Below, piece after piece: positions 26,365 to 39,003 of a DNA stretch of 64,000 nt (position 1 is the stretch's first letter; the number at the start of each line of letters is the position of its first letter). The notes beneath the pieces were generated by a model that did not search any database, was not told the origin of the DNA, and was given only the letters and a program-made list of their open reading frames with translations. Location of the stretch: the NCBI GenBank assembly GCA_964035545.1, contig OZ037770.1, positions 9,060,973 to 9,124,972 on the forward strand, given 5' to 3'. Both the position numbers and the translations under genes were made by a program. The DNA comes from Bugula neritina (lineage: Eukaryota; Bryozoa; Gymnolaemata; Cheilostomatida; Bugulidae).

Positions 26365-29300
26365 ATGATAGAGGTAAAGTTTAATCCACAAATAGCTCGT
26401 TTGCGAGAAATTTTAAAGAGAGAAAAGAAACCTGTTTTTGGTAGGAGTGCCTGTAGTGAATTAGTGAAGAAGTTAAACTCTATACATGTGTCAGATGGTG
26501 AACTGTTTGCCTGTTTGGTAAGTAATGAATGAATATATTTCTACGCTTTTTATGTCATTAGATTATCTATAAGTATCAAAAAGCTGAATTTTATGATGAA
26601 AATGGAAAATTTTGCTATAAATCTATTATATAGGCCTAGGTGGGACCTTTATTGGTGGTTTTTTACTTTCCAGCATGTCATAATGTACTTTAATATCACA
26701 CAAAACTCTGCATATATATTTGATCAAGCTTAATGTACAGCTTTTCTGAATGCAAAGTGCCTCCAAATATCTTGTATCTATCAAGTGGTTTGTCGTGCAT
26801 ATCAACATTTTAATGAATTTTCAAGCTCATATTTATTAAATCTATGCTATTTTCCAAAGTGGAAACTGATTCTTCTTAAATAAATAATAAATCATAAATT
26901 CTGAACAAAGACCTGAATTATTAAAGTAACACACAAACATGCTAGTTTCTTTCATTTAATTTTTTGTCTAATTAAATTAAATAATTTTTCTTAGGATTCC
27001 AAGGAATAGTGATTTAGCACAACCTAACCGAAACAAAACGTTGTGTTGTCTTTATCAAGCATTTTTATCACTTATACTTTTTTGTGTCAAAATATGAGCA
27101 AACTTACTCTAGTCTTGAACGATCACATAGCTGTTTATGTCAAACTTTTATTTGCACATTGGAAAGTTTATCTAATATATATCACTAATGTATTCTTTTT
27201 CTTGACTTTTAAATTGTTTCATGTTACACTTTTTATTCTTATTGAGCTTGATAGTTATGTGCGTATGGCATTCTATACTCACGGAGTTACACTTTATTTC
27301 ATGCGCTATTTTCTTTTGATTTTGCTCAGGTATTTTACACCAAACAAGAGATATGGCGCTCTGAACACTCTCTCTTCAGAGCTCTCAACTCTTTGTCAAC
27401 AACTTTATCACCTCCTCTATTTGTGCAGCTGGTGGAAGAATTGAAGCTTCAATCCTACTATTTAAAGGTAGCTTCTAACGTCTTTATTCACCCAAACTTA
27501 CTTATAGATCGGCTTTATAGTATAGCATGATACATGATCATCATTTCTTTCTCTAGATTCCCACTTTTCCCCTATCAGTCTGCCAACATTTGATCTCTCT
27601 TCTCCACACTCACTATTATGATGTTGATCGGAGCTCTAATATTCTCGACGCTATTGCCGTTGAAATAATTTCACGGTATGAAAAGAATAGCCATCTTGGT
27701 AAGTCCTTTCGTTTATTTATGTTGCTTTGAAGAAGATATATGAAGTCTGCATCAAAAGTCATTTCCTGTTACAAATCTCATATGATTATGCAGTAAAGAC
27801 TTGTACTATTATTCGTATACGTAGTTAAAGTGCTGCATATGATACTGACGACCGGAAGATTACCCTTGGAGACGCTTGCTGACTCTCTCGTCTACCTTGC
27901 TGACCATACTGTAGAATCTGAGGCTAATTTAGATGCTGCAAGCTTTGCTATTAACCAGTATGTGAGATCAGTTCTACAGCACAGCAAAGCACGCCACACT
28001 GTCGTGTTGGCTAATAGTGAGTACATTGATGTTATCTTAAAGACAAATACACAATCCTTAGACAACACTTGAATTTAAAATAAGAACCACTGTGTTAGAG
28101 TTCAATTTAAGAATTAACTGTAATGAGCAGCTGTTACTGGCAGCAGCCAAAAAGTGTTTTCTGAGCTTGATTTGCAGTTTCAGTTGAACTTGTTTATTTT
28201 TTTCTATTTTACAACTTTGACCTTTAAATAGCACTGCCTTAAAGGTGTGTGTCTTCGTAAAAATTAACATTCAAACAATATTTGTTCGAATGATTTTATG
28301 AGGACATGTATTTATGTTGAAGTGGAATGTATACTCAAGTAGCTTGTGGTCCATTGTATAAGCCTATGAGGCAAGGTTGTGGGTGCTGAGCGAGTACGAA
28401 TATGACTCATACACTAGTGCTTTCCTTTCAGGTGTTCTTTCGATGGAATATGAAGCCAGCGATGTGAGCACACGTGACCTAGTTACTACAATGATGTCTT
28501 CCCAAAGCCCCTGCAATCTTATCCACTGCATAGCTGAGTGTACAGAAGAGCTCAAGAAACTGCTGAGCACTAAGCAGGATGTTTCTGCCTTGTGGTAAGT
28601 GAGGTGTTACTTCTTATGAGTATCTCCCTGTACTCTCACTGACATATCTAGCAAGTCTATTACACCACGTATACTGTATAGTGTACAACTATAGTGAAAA
28701 CATTTTATTAGTTTTAACCAACTATAATGCTTCTAGCTTACCTTGTGTCGTATGATGTCATTTAGTATGGCACTATAATCAGCCAATATGCGTGTGGTAT
28801 TACTACAATGTTATGTAGTGTCGTTCAGAACTAACCAAAATGTGTGCATCACTATCGCAAGCTCATCAGTTGTTGTTTGACTGTACAATGCACTGCATCC
28901 ACTTGTTTGTATTTGAACATTATTATTATATTTTATAAATAATACATTTATTCTATCATTGGAACTACTTTGTGATATTATATACACAGCAATGTAACAC
29001 CTTGTTATCTCTAAATTATATTGTGTAGTAGAAGTAAAATTGCAGCAACTAGTGCTATTTATTGTATGTTTTATAAACCGAATTTACTATTCAAGGAAAC
29101 AAAAACAATTTATTAAAAAACTATTGTTTTCATTTAGCCGGTGTTTACACAAATCGAAAGGAAGGGTGGCAGTCTTCCAAGAGCATGTGACTTCCACTTT
29201 GTCTCCCACAGCTGAAGGTACTGAGGCTACCAGCAAACTACAGGATGTGATTCAGCAAGGTGAGGCAAGTCACAGCTGACTGGAATCTTACATCTCTCTG

Positions 29301-30147
29301 TCACACTGTCACATAGCCCTTGTGTACTGTATGTATTGCTGGTATGTTACTCTGTCTGTTGAATTTACTTCTTATCATGTTCACCTTGAGGTGTCTGTAT
29401 CATATGCTAACCTGTGTTATACTTTGCATATAGCTGAGTGCTATGTGCTACAGAGCGAAACATTCATGCCGTATGTAGTAAACTCCATTGGTACCCCCAA
29501 CTCTTCACTTATGCTCTCTCTAGTATCACAGTCTATCTTGAGCTATCTTCAGCACACCGGGTAAGCACATGGACTTCGCATATCTCTGTTTCCTTCTAAA
29601 CTAGAGTTATCTTTCCTTTATCAACTCAAATAATACATGTTATCATATATTAAAGAAATTCTTGAAGCTTTTTTGTGTGTCGAGGTTACTGTTAGAAATA
29701 ATTATAGAGTTTTTTGTAGAATAAGAAAGTTGCTGCTATCAAGTAATCTTTCTGATGTGAAATGGACTAAAGAGCAGACTAACACATTGTTACTCACATT
29801 GAAGTCGTTATACAAGGAGAGTAGCTTGCAGGAAGTGATGTCAGATGAAACACACGGGATGTTAAAGCAGGATTTGTCAAAGGTGTGTACTACTACTACT
29901 ACTACCACAACTACTACTACCACTACTACTACCACTACTACTACTACTGCTACTACTACTACTACTGCTGCTGCTACTGCTACTACCACTACTACTACTG
30001 CTACTACTACTACTACTACTACCACTACTACTACTACTACCACTACTACTAACACTACTACTACTACTACCACTACTACTAACACTACTACTACTACTAC
30101 CACTGCTACTACTACTACTACTACTACTACTACTGCTACTACTACTA

Positions 30148-30220
<73 letters not shown>

Positions 30221-33200
30221 CACTACTACTACTACTACCACTACTACCACTACTATTACTGCTAGTACTAGTACTACTACCACCACTATTACAACTAATA
30301 ATCTGTTATAATATTCCTACTGTGTTTGTTTTTCAGATTCTCCTAAAAGCACTGCCCCAATTAAACAAAGACTCTTATCTACTGAAGTTCTCCAATCTCA
30401 ATGAGTTCTCCAGTTGTTTTGATTCAGAAGTCTGTAGACAATTGATGAATTTATCTTTGAATACTATAAGGCCGCAGTATGAGCAAGTGGAGGTAACTTC
30501 TCTTAATATTCATTACATCTTCATGTTGATATTGTGTAAATCTTTGCTCAATCTGTGGCATTATTTTAGAGTTCCTCGGCACAAACACTGACTGCTCTGC
30601 TTGCTGTCAATCCCAAAGATGTCATCAGAACCTTCACTCATCAGCTGCTCAAGTCTAAATCTGCCCTGGCCTCTGTACTTGCTAAGGTAATTCTACAGTC
30701 TCTGTACTTGCTAAGGTAATTCTACTGTCTCTGTGCTTGCTAAGGTAATTCTACAGTCTCTGTACTTGCCAAGGTAATTCTACAGTATCTGTGCTTGCTA
30801 AGGTAATTATACAGCATCTGTGCTTGCTAAGGTAATTATACAGCATCTGTGCTTGCTAAGGTGATTCTACGGAGAGGGTAACTCTCGCACATCATTCTGT
30901 TTATTCTTGCTCTCTGCTATGAAATGATGAAATATCTTTTCTTTTACAACATGCTTAATTATCCTTTTGAGTTATACTGCGTTTACAAGAGGAAGATTTT
31001 CTGTTGTCAAAGCCCTCTTTACTGGTCGTGTGACAAAGCAATTTTATTTTTGTGAATTACTTTATTGCAGAAATGTTTTCTTAAAGTTTTGTGACTTAAA
31101 CCTGGTATTAATTCATGCAAGTATAATGCCTGTAATTGTGACCATGTTGCTGAAAAGTTATTCCTCTGTGTACAAAATTGCCGTTTAATAGTTTGCAGCT
31201 CACCAAATTCATGCAACATTAAATTACGCTGTGGTGTGAATTTCAGTCCCAGAATTATCACCAACAGGAAGTGTAATTATCTTCTCTGTTTAGCTAAGAT
31301 GGCTGATCGTCACTAGTGAAATGTCATTCAGACTATTCCTGCTTTAGGTGTACATGGTGGTGATGGAGACATCTATGCTGCCCACAGAAGTATATATACC
31401 TATTCTAATGGAACTAGGTCTTTCTGAACAGCAGACGGATGACCTAGTTTTTAAGTGTCTCATTGGCTGCTTGCAGGTAATTGTCTTTGGGTAGTTCTAT
31501 AGTCATTGCATCATGCTGACGCTATTACTAATATCTAGTATGAAATACTGTTACTAATACCTAGTATGAAATACTGTTACTAATATCTAGTATGAAATAC
31601 TGTTACTAATACCTAGTATGAAATACTGTTACTAATATCTAGTATGAAATACTGTTACTAATACCTAGTATGAAACACTGTTACTAATATCTAGTATGAA
31701 ATACTGTTACTAATATCTAGTATGAAATACTGTTACTAATACCTAGTATGAAACACTGTTACTAATACCTAGTATGAAATACTGTTACTAATACCTAGTA
31801 TGAAATACTGTTACTAATACCTAGTATGAAATACTGTTACTAATACCTAGTATGAAACACTGTTACTAATACCTAGTATGAAATACTATTACTAATATCT
31901 AGTATGAAATACTGTTACTAATACCTAGTATGAAACACTGTTACTAATACCTAGTATGAAATACTGTTACTAATACCTAGTATGAAATACTGTTACTAAT
32001 ACCTAGTATGAAATACTGTTACTAATACCTAGTATGAAATACTGTTACTAATACCTAGTATGAAACACTGTTACTAATACCTAGTATGAAATACTATTAC
32101 TAATATCTAGTATGAAATACTGTTACTGATATCTAGTGTGAAATACTGTTACTAATATCTAGTATGAAATACTATATATTACTATGTAGACAGACTGCCC
32201 AGTGAGTCACCACATCATTAACCTCTCATACAGCAGAATGTCTCTAGACAACAGAAATCTGAATGAGATGTTGAAAAACGTGGAGTGTGCTCTATCATAT
32301 GGCAGTGCTGTGAGTGTGTGCAGGTGAGTGGTAGACTATACAGTATACCAGTTTAGTACAGCACTATGTTACTCTAATGAATACACTATACAGTATACTA
32401 GTTCAGAAGGGCACGCTGTTACTCTACATAAAATGTACTGTATACCAGTTTTCTAGGGTACTTTTTACTCTACTGACTATTCTATACAGTATGCCAGTTT
32501 AGTATAGTACTAGTTTACTAAAGTATTTTAAGTTGGTGAAAATGGTATATGTACTTTAATAATGTGCTTTGTCACAGCCTATTCTGGCCATTACCTAGTT
32601 TTATTTCACCTGTCACAACCTGTCTCTAATGGTCACTGATTGCCACCTGTCTTGACATGCCTAAGCTCTGGTTTGATTGTTTCACACACTGGTCTCTTGT
32701 GTGACACAATGTACTGTGATAAACATGTTTTGGTGTTGCATGTTTTATTCTACTGCCATTCTGTGGTGTAGACAGTGTAAGCCTGTAACACTTTTTACTG
32801 TGATTTCTTTTGCAGGTTGCATATGGATGTTATGAATGCAATAGCCTTATTTCTGATCAGTGTAATAGACTCGGGGTCCGCTGAATCCACCCAAACACTT
32901 ACAGTCAGTCTGTCTTCTAAAATTATCTCTTCATCACACCTTCAACACGCTTTGCAAGGTAAGATTACATACTTGCTTTAATTGGGTAGTGTAAAAATTT
33001 TGCCGCCACTGGGATTCGAACCAGAGACTTCCGACTTGCAAGCCGGCAAGCTAACCAATTACATCACGTGGACCACTAGGTAATCTTCACACTACAAGGA
33101 GTCATATAAGTTACTGCTATCTAAAACCACTAGCTAGTGTCTGCTCTAAAGCTAAACTTTCTTTATAATCATAACCCGGATTCATTGGGATGTGATTTGT

Positions 33201-33525
33201 CTCGGATGACCACTCCCACCTTTTCCTCTCTCACTGTAAGCTCCTCCTCTCTCATAGCATGACTAAAGAAACCAATACGTTTTTAACGCAAAGTAATAAC
33301 ATTTCTTCTGCGTTCAGTAACTGCCAATGATCTCTGATATCAAATTCTATGTTTTTACTTCAAGTGCATGTGCTGCATTGATTCTCTCATCTACGTCACT
33401 GATACAACGCATGTACTGTTGTAGAGTTACAGGAGACCACGCTGTTCCGGAAGTTTATTGAATCCCTCCATACCGAAACCATTGCTTATCTCAAACAAGA
33501 ACACTGCCTAAGTTCTCTCAATTAA
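26365..33525 (+). CDS. Unidentified 659-aa helical-repeat-like protein, 14 exons
   Basis: I do not recognise the family. Exons: 26365-26517, 27330-27467, 27557-27698, 27825-28016, 28432-28594, 29138-29259, 29434-29560, 29720-29882, 30337-30492, 30570-30686, 31348-31476, 32190-32323, 32816-32958, 33425-33525. Every junction has GT-AG ends and matching phase (1980 nt with stop). The protein is Leu/Ser-rich with amphipathic helix-like stretches (LREILKREKKPVFGRS, FVQLVEELKLQSYYLK, YIPILMELGLSEQQTDDLV). It has no signal peptide, transmembrane segment or catalytic motif, so an ARM/HEAT-type scaffold is an inference. An in-frame TAG 33 bases upstream supports the ATG at 26365. The last exon ends EHCLSSLN. 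For exon 8 a second acceptor at 29695 is in the same phase. The introns carry several tandem repeats and one SINE. Confidence 0.75.
29885..30262. repeat. (ACT)n/(AGT)n trinucleotide array in intron 8
   Basis: About 375 bp of act triplets with occasional acc and gct variants, starting right after the exon 8 donor. Read as protein it gives poly-Thr on one strand and poly-Val on the other; these frames are artefacts of the repeat. Confidence 0.9.
30670..30872 (+). repeat. Seven 29-bp repeats duplicating the exon 10 splice donor
   Basis: Exactly seven 29-bp units. The first overlaps the end of exon 10 (CTTGCTAAG then gtaattctacag). Each later unit again has a TTGCTAAG-gt donor, and most end in an acceptor-like ctacag or atacag, so each resembles a tiny exon with both sites. 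Confidence 0.9.
31524..32175 (+). repeat. 26-bp minisatellite (about 25 copies) in intron 11
   Basis: The unit ttactaatacctagtatgaaatactg (slightly variable, cc or tc before tag) repeats head to tail up to 15 bp before exon 12. Each unit holds a branch-point-like tactaat followed by a ctag. Confidence 0.9.
32990..33085 (-). repeat. tRNA-derived SINE in intron 13
   Basis: On the minus strand: GATGTAATTGGTTAGC (A box), GCCGGCTTGCAAGTC (anticodon region), GGTTCGAATCCCAG (B box), then a GGCAAAATTTTTAC tail. The anticodon loop would be 6 nt, so it is not a functional tRNA. Confidence 0.7.
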
Positions 33526-35554
33526 TCTGGTGTAATTTTTAGAAACTTGGTCTATTTGTTTCTGTGTTATCCAAAATATTATATTGCACATTATGTGTGT
33601 TGAATGTTTCTATAGTTATTCTGTAAATTTGTACATTTATTTTATTTTTGTATCTAGTTACACTTGCTAATGGATATTATAAATGGAGATTTGTGCTTTA
33701 AATCCTTGCATTTCTAATAATAAAATAAGTCTACTGAATTGAGTCAACCCAAAGCTCATAAACTGGTTGAAAAGAGGTTGTACTAGGAGTTATCTCCACT
33801 TATGTAAATAAAACTGAAAACATGTACAGTATCACTCAATGTGTGAGAATATTCCAGGTTCCAGCTTTTTATAAAGGATTTGTCACCAATTAGGAGTTTT
33901 CTACTCTTTAGATTTTTATTTGAGTTAGTCCCTTAGTAAGAGCCTATAAAACACACTTTTCCACAAGTTTACTACATTCTCACGTCTACAACAGTGTATC
34001 AGGAAATATGAGCATGGTCAACATAATAAGATTTATCTACTCATCTTAGTTAGATGCCTGGTTTGTAACAGTGTGCCGGGAGATCTATCTGCTAGTGAGT
34101 TTATGCAGGTGTTTTGTTTTCAAATTCTCGCGCTGCTGTCAATTAGTTGAACGAATGGTTCTATAAGCAGCTCCGAGTTGGGGTTGACTGAGTGCAGTTG
34201 TTTGGGTTCTAAAGTTGGGCATTTCAACAAACTTCAGAACTACTGCACTCAGTCACCCCCAACTCAGAGCTGCTTATAGAACCATTATAGTTGAGCTCGG
34301 CCAGCAAATGGTGTACAATGCTATCAGCAATTATATAGTGCTTAATATAACACATTGATCAAGCGTTGGTGATGGAAACCAAGATATGTAATATATTAGC
34401 TATGTAATTCCATTAATTAACAAACTTTATAGAGGGTTGAAATTGTCAACCCTGCATGGTTTGCTTATAATATAATTACTGTATGAAAAATGCTGTAATT
34501 TCATTTAGAAGCTTCAAGGCCCATAAAATACAAAAACTATAAATTAAGTTAAATATTATTATACTACAAATATTATGTTGAGGAAGCATTGCTCTAATAA
34601 ATCTTTTAGTTGAAAATTGTTGTGTGTTATTCTCTGAAGTTAATTTAAAGTCGCATGGCTAAATGTATGTAAATTATTTTAATTCTGTGATCAGCAAGGA
34701 ATTGCATTCCCTTGCATGAACTACCATTATTATTGATATATAACATACCATATACTATGGGCTATTGTACTTGTAGGCTATATTGAAAACAAAATCTTGC
34801 AGTATGGAAGGCTTGCTTTTTAAAAATTTAATACATAATGGTACTTCAATTTTTTTTTATATAATACAATCTTATTAAAAGACAAGAATTTGCTGAAGAA
34901 GATTTAATTCATAAAATTCTTGTGAATTTTATCTATTGTATCATAATCTATATAGGCTATAATACTTGAAACATTTCATGTAGCATAACTGTAAAGTTAA
35001 CTTTAATATTTCTAGCTGGTGTTCTCATAGAAAAGAATAATTATGTTGAAGCCACAAACCTTATTGAACTGCACTAAACTAAGTAATTGAAGAACGTCAC
35101 TCTGGTTTTAACATCTTTTCTGACAACTAAATGAGTTGTTTTAGAATTTTATTCAAAACTTATTATGTGAAATATCCACTTTGCAGCTTTGTCAAATATT
35201 AAAACATAAATAATATGTGTGTATAAAAATATAGTAGATACAATATGGTATAATAGGCATGTATGAGTCTTACTAACACTACATTCTTTATAATTATGTG
35301 AATAACTACTAAATTCCTTTTTAGCTCATATATAACTTGGCACGATAGAATTAACTTATTACAAATTTGCAGTACATGCTATTAATATTATGCAAAAGTC
35401 AAACTAAATATTACGGATACCAACCATAATGAAAACCCAAGCCATGTACAACTTATAACACACAATATGTGAAGCAGTCTAGCTTTATCATGAATATACT
35501 CAGTGTATTAGCTCTACAACTACACATCACTGTAGATATGTGACATCAGGTCAA
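33526..35554. other. Intergenic span after the 14-exon gene
   Basis: It holds the 3' end of that gene (an aataaa-type signal near 33718) and the 3' end of the ABRA-like gene. One foldback element at 34154-34286; otherwise nothing recognised. Confidence 0.5.
34154..34286. repeat. 133-bp foldback (near-perfect inverted repeat)
   Basis: Arms of about 48 bp starting aatggttctataagcagct are almost perfect reverse complements around a short central spacer. Size and structure fit a small foldback MITE or a hairpin-forming insert. No clear target duplication is seen. Confidence 0.8.
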
Positions 35555-36235
35555 TTATGTATCAACCATTTCACTGCTGTTTTCTTGTAGCTGCTGGTGG
35601 GGCTGCTGCATGCTCAAGTCAGCTGACTGCAACTCGTTTGATAAAGCAGTTTCTGTGTCAAAGTTGATTTCAGAATATTCGTTAGAATTTTCATCAACCT
35701 TCTGCAAGCTTATCGAGCATGACATGTCATCTTCTGATTGGCTCTCTGCTAAGTCATTCTCTGCAGCTGAATCTGTTTGATGAGTGGGCGTGTCTAAAGA
35801 AAAGTCAAACCTCCTAGAATAAGGTATCAGATCTTCATTGGCAGTCAGTCTTATTATAACATCATCATCTTGACCTTGATACAACATCTCTCCCGGGAAT
35901 TCCACTAGTCTCCATCTCCTGGCCCGGAGTAGTAGTCCAACAACTTTGTTTGATATCGGGATGTAGTATTTGAACAGTTTGCCAAATGGAACTGTTATTT
36001 CTCCGCAATGTTCGTCAGGTGACCCAATACCTCTTATTATACAGAGAAGAGTTGCCAGCTCTTTGTTGATGTGTCTACACGCCTTCTTAGCCCTCGCTTC
36101 TGTCAGGGAACCTTCAGGGGGTTTCCCATAATTCTCATCTTTCCCTTTGAATTCAATCATGAATGTCTTAGTCGGATCCCAAACATCTTCAGTAACAGTG
36201 GTGTTTATTCCTGAAAAATTAGACAACATGTACAT
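35555..36235 (-). CDS. ABRA-like costars-domain protein (possibly partial)
   Basis: The costars domain is found in ABRA (STARS), an actin-binding activator of Rho/SRF signalling, and in the small ABRACL. Seen: YGKPPEGSLTEARAKKACRH and INKELATLLCIIRGIG, then the costars core ITVPFGKLFKYYIPISNKVV, LLLRARRWRLVEFPGEML and YQGQDDDVIIRL, close to the C-terminal part of vertebrate ABRA. After the domain there is a roughly 75-aa acidic Ser/Glu/Gln-rich tail that ABRA lacks. The 226-aa frame opens with ATG at 36235 directly after an in-frame TAA. A good acceptor (aatttttcag) at 36212-36211 lies inside this frame, so the true N-terminus may be spliced from an upstream exon that I could not find. Confidence 0.8.
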   Translation of the reverse strand: MYMLSNFSGINTTVTEDVWDPTKTFMIEFKGKDENYGKPPEGSLTEARAKKACRHINKELATLLCIIRGIGSPDEHCGEITVPFGKLFKYYIPISNKVVGLLLRARRWRLVEFPGEMLYQGQDDDVIIRLTANEDLIPYSRRFDFSLDTPTHQTDSAAENDLAESQSEDDMSCSISLQKVDENSNEYSEINFDTETALSNELQSADLSMQQPHQQLQENSSEMVDT

Positions 36236-36767
36236 TTATTGTGGCATCATTTTAGAATTACATAATTACGCATAACTGTTTTTCAAATAAATTTGTAAAT
36301 TCAACAATTTTTATGCTCTCAGTTTTGTTCCAGAAAGCCGGAAATAGCCGGAGCTTGTTTATGTATACTAAGATCTTGGTTAATATGCATATTGTATACT
36401 CCTAATATATACATTATATAATGCAGATTGAATCCATTTGCCATAAGTTAGGGTATTAATTAGTTAGCATTAATTGGTAAACACAGCAATTCTACTCAAG
36501 TTTGTTATATTCTTTTAGGTTTCTAGATAATTGGTTAAAACACTAAGTGCACTAATGTGCTTGGTTATATTCAAGTATTATTATTATAACCATAGCAAGA
36601 TACCATGCAGATTTCATCTAAATTGTTCCTAAATAAATATCTTATACCAGCTAAAAAGGCTTCTCACAACTGTGGTCTACTAGAAAATGCCAAAAATCTT
36701 GCTCGTGTTTACACTGCAAATAAAATAGCTACACAGTTTATAAAATAGATTTGAGTCTGTAAAATAA

Positions 36768-36838
36768 TTGCCCCACCAGGGTTCGAACCGCAGACCTCTG
36801 GCTTGCATGGCGCGCTAACCAATTACGCTACTCGGGAT
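36768..36838 (-). repeat. tRNA-derived SINE head
   Basis: Minus strand: GCGTAATTGGTTAGCGCG (A box) and GCGGTTCGAACCCTGG (B box), then GGGGCAATTATTTTAC. Same family as the copy at 33 kb, abutting the foldback element to its right. Confidence 0.65.
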
Positions 36839-36849
36839 TTCAAACAACA

Positions 36850-37270
36850 GAATCATTTTACTTAATTTAGTACACACGTGAAGTCTCCAGTTTTTAGCTA
36901 TTTTTTACAATTTAGTTGTTAATGAACATGAGTTTTTGCCTAAAACTAGTAAAATATGAATGAACACACCTAAATGATCAAGTTTTTTCTTAATTTTGCC
37001 TAATTTCCCATGTTTTTTTTAATTATTTAACTATTTTTGATTTCGGAGAGTTAGGGTTTTTTCATAACACCCTGCTATCAAAAGTTGCTGAATAATTAGG
37101 AAAAAGCACAGGATATCAAGCAAATTTAAGAAGAACCTTGATTATTTAGGTGTGTTCATTCATATTTTATTAGTTTTGGGCAAAAGCCCTTGTTCATTAG
37201 CAGCTAATTTGTGAAAAATAGCTAAAAACTGGAGATTTCCAGTGTGTACTAAAATAAGCAAAATGATCCA
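36850..37270. repeat. Approximately 420-bp foldback element
   Basis: Long imperfect inverted repeats: the left arm (tagtacacacgtgaagtctc, ctccagtttttagctatttt, gaatgaacacacctaaat) reappears as its complement at 37140-37255. The arms are over 120 bp around an A/T-rich centre. Fits a MITE-type foldback. Confidence 0.75.
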
Positions 37271-37889
37271 GTTCCATTTATTTTAAAGCTATAACTAAAA
37301 CACCTAAAAACTAAAAAAATATGATATCTAATTATTTATAACTTATGAAAGTTACACACTTGACATATAATTATACTGCAGACCTCAATGGGAGATGTGT
37401 AAGGACCACCTGTTTGCAGGTACCCATGTTTATAATAGCATACTTGAGTAGAGTTTATATTCTCAAAAATTATTTTTAAAATATCCAAGTTCGAATGAAA
37501 ATAGAGTTAAATTCATTTATAAAAAATTTGAATGTGTAATTAAAATTCGAAATAAACAAGATTGAAATTTAGTCAAAAACCTCACCCATATTGGTATGTA
37601 AATTATGTGGTTGTTTGCTAATATCATGCCCCATGATAGCACACCTCAGCTTCCAGTGTAGCAAGAGTGTTATACAGCAGACTGACCTAATGACTGCAGG
37701 TACAGACGCCTACCTTCCTTTATACCAGCTTAAACTTAGACTGCACGTGCATGCAGCTGTTTTCATACGTCAGCCACACAGGAAGCATGTGTCTGATTCA
37801 CAATTCAGCAGCCGGTTTCTAGGAATGTGAGAGTTTCCATGTATACCACCCACGCAAATAAGAAACACTTTCAAATGCTAAGGCATATA

Positions 37890-38185
37890 TAGGCCTACTA
37901 CATACCCATGTACTGTATATACTACATACCCGTGTACTGTATATTCTACATACCCATGTACTGTATATTCTACATACCCATGTACTGTATATACTACATA
38001 CCCATGTACTGTATATACTACATATCCATGTACTGTGTATACTACATACCCATGTACTGTATATACTACATACCCATGTACTGTATATACTACATACCCA
38101 TGTACTGTATATACTACATACCTATGTACTGTATATACTACATACCCACATACTGTATATACTACATACCCATATACTGTATACA
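37890..38185. repeat. 24-bp minisatellite, about 12 copies
   Basis: The unit tactgtatatactacatacccatg repeats head to tail. Because 24 is a multiple of three and the unit lacks stops, it is open on both strands as an 8-residue repeat (MYCIYYIP / VYTVHGYV). No start context or splice support, so not called as a gene. Confidence 0.9.
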
Positions 38186-38658
38186 TATACTAGTTCATTG
38201 AGAATTTACTTCGCTTGTACAATGCTATGAACTTTTAAAATTAATTTGTCGGCATAAAAAATTGTGTTTTAATGGAGGAGTCAAGACATGATAGACAAAA
38301 ATGTATTTCCAACTTATAACTAAAAAGCATAATTTAAAATAAGCTATATGCAAAGGAAACAATAATTTTACATTATATTATGTTTTTATATATGTCATAT
38401 ATATTTAACTAGCCCGGAATTGTACAACTGATAAAAATTATATAATGAGGTTGTAAATGTGGCCAAATATGTTAATAAAATATTAATCCTCTCAATTTCT
38501 GACAGAGCTGAGGATTGTGAAGTTTCTACCCAGTTTGGTAAGAATTTTAAGAGACCTCAAGCTGCTCACTGGTCACATGTCTTGAACTAACTTTGGAGCA
38601 ATAATGATCAAACTCTCTTCCACTATCAGTGATTGCCCTGCCAGAATTCAAATCCATT

Positions 38659-39003
38659 ATATCATGGGTATCAAACTTTTTCAGCGAAAGGACTATACTG
38701 AAATGAAATATTTCGTGGCAAAGGCCACTTTGTAATGTTTAGCGTAAGCTCAGCATGTTAGTGTTTTTTAAATTACTTTACTTAAAGTTCCTTGGAATCA
38801 TTACAAAATGATGTCCCAATAACAACTGCGGGGCAAATGCTTTGCTGCATGTATATAAATAAGAGATTTAAACGTAGTTTTTTCACATCCAAATTAATGT
38901 ATACGTTGTGCAAAATAATTTTATGTTTTATGCCTTCGAGGGCCACATACGTGTAGGCTGGGGGCCGTATCCGGCCCTGGAGGCAGTCTGTTACACACCC
39001 CTG
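38659..39003. mobile_element. hAT-like non-autonomous element remnant
   Basis: The left end catgggtatcaaact and the right end (complement caggggtgtgtaaca) resemble the CAGGGGTGTCAAACT ends of hAT elements, with the ggccacat and ggggccgtatccggccc internal blocks typical of that group. It appears to split a tRNA-like SINE (flanks 38620-38658 and 39004-39045). Flanking 8-mers (cattatat/cactagac) match only partly. Confidence 0.55.

Noticed and set aside
29702-30311. Long open frames encoding poly-Thr (plus) and poly-Val (minus)
   Set aside because: They are translations of the (ACT)n array in intron 8; only the 5' portion of the plus frame (exon 8) is coding.
32996-33075. Functional tRNA-Cys/Ala gene
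   Set aside because: A and B boxes are present but the anticodon loop and stems do not form a proper cloverleaf, and similar copies with a shared tail recur, so a SINE is more likely.
37878-38201. Open frames on both strands with an 8-residue repeat
   Set aside because: Artefact of a 24-bp minisatellite without stops; no splice sites or start support.
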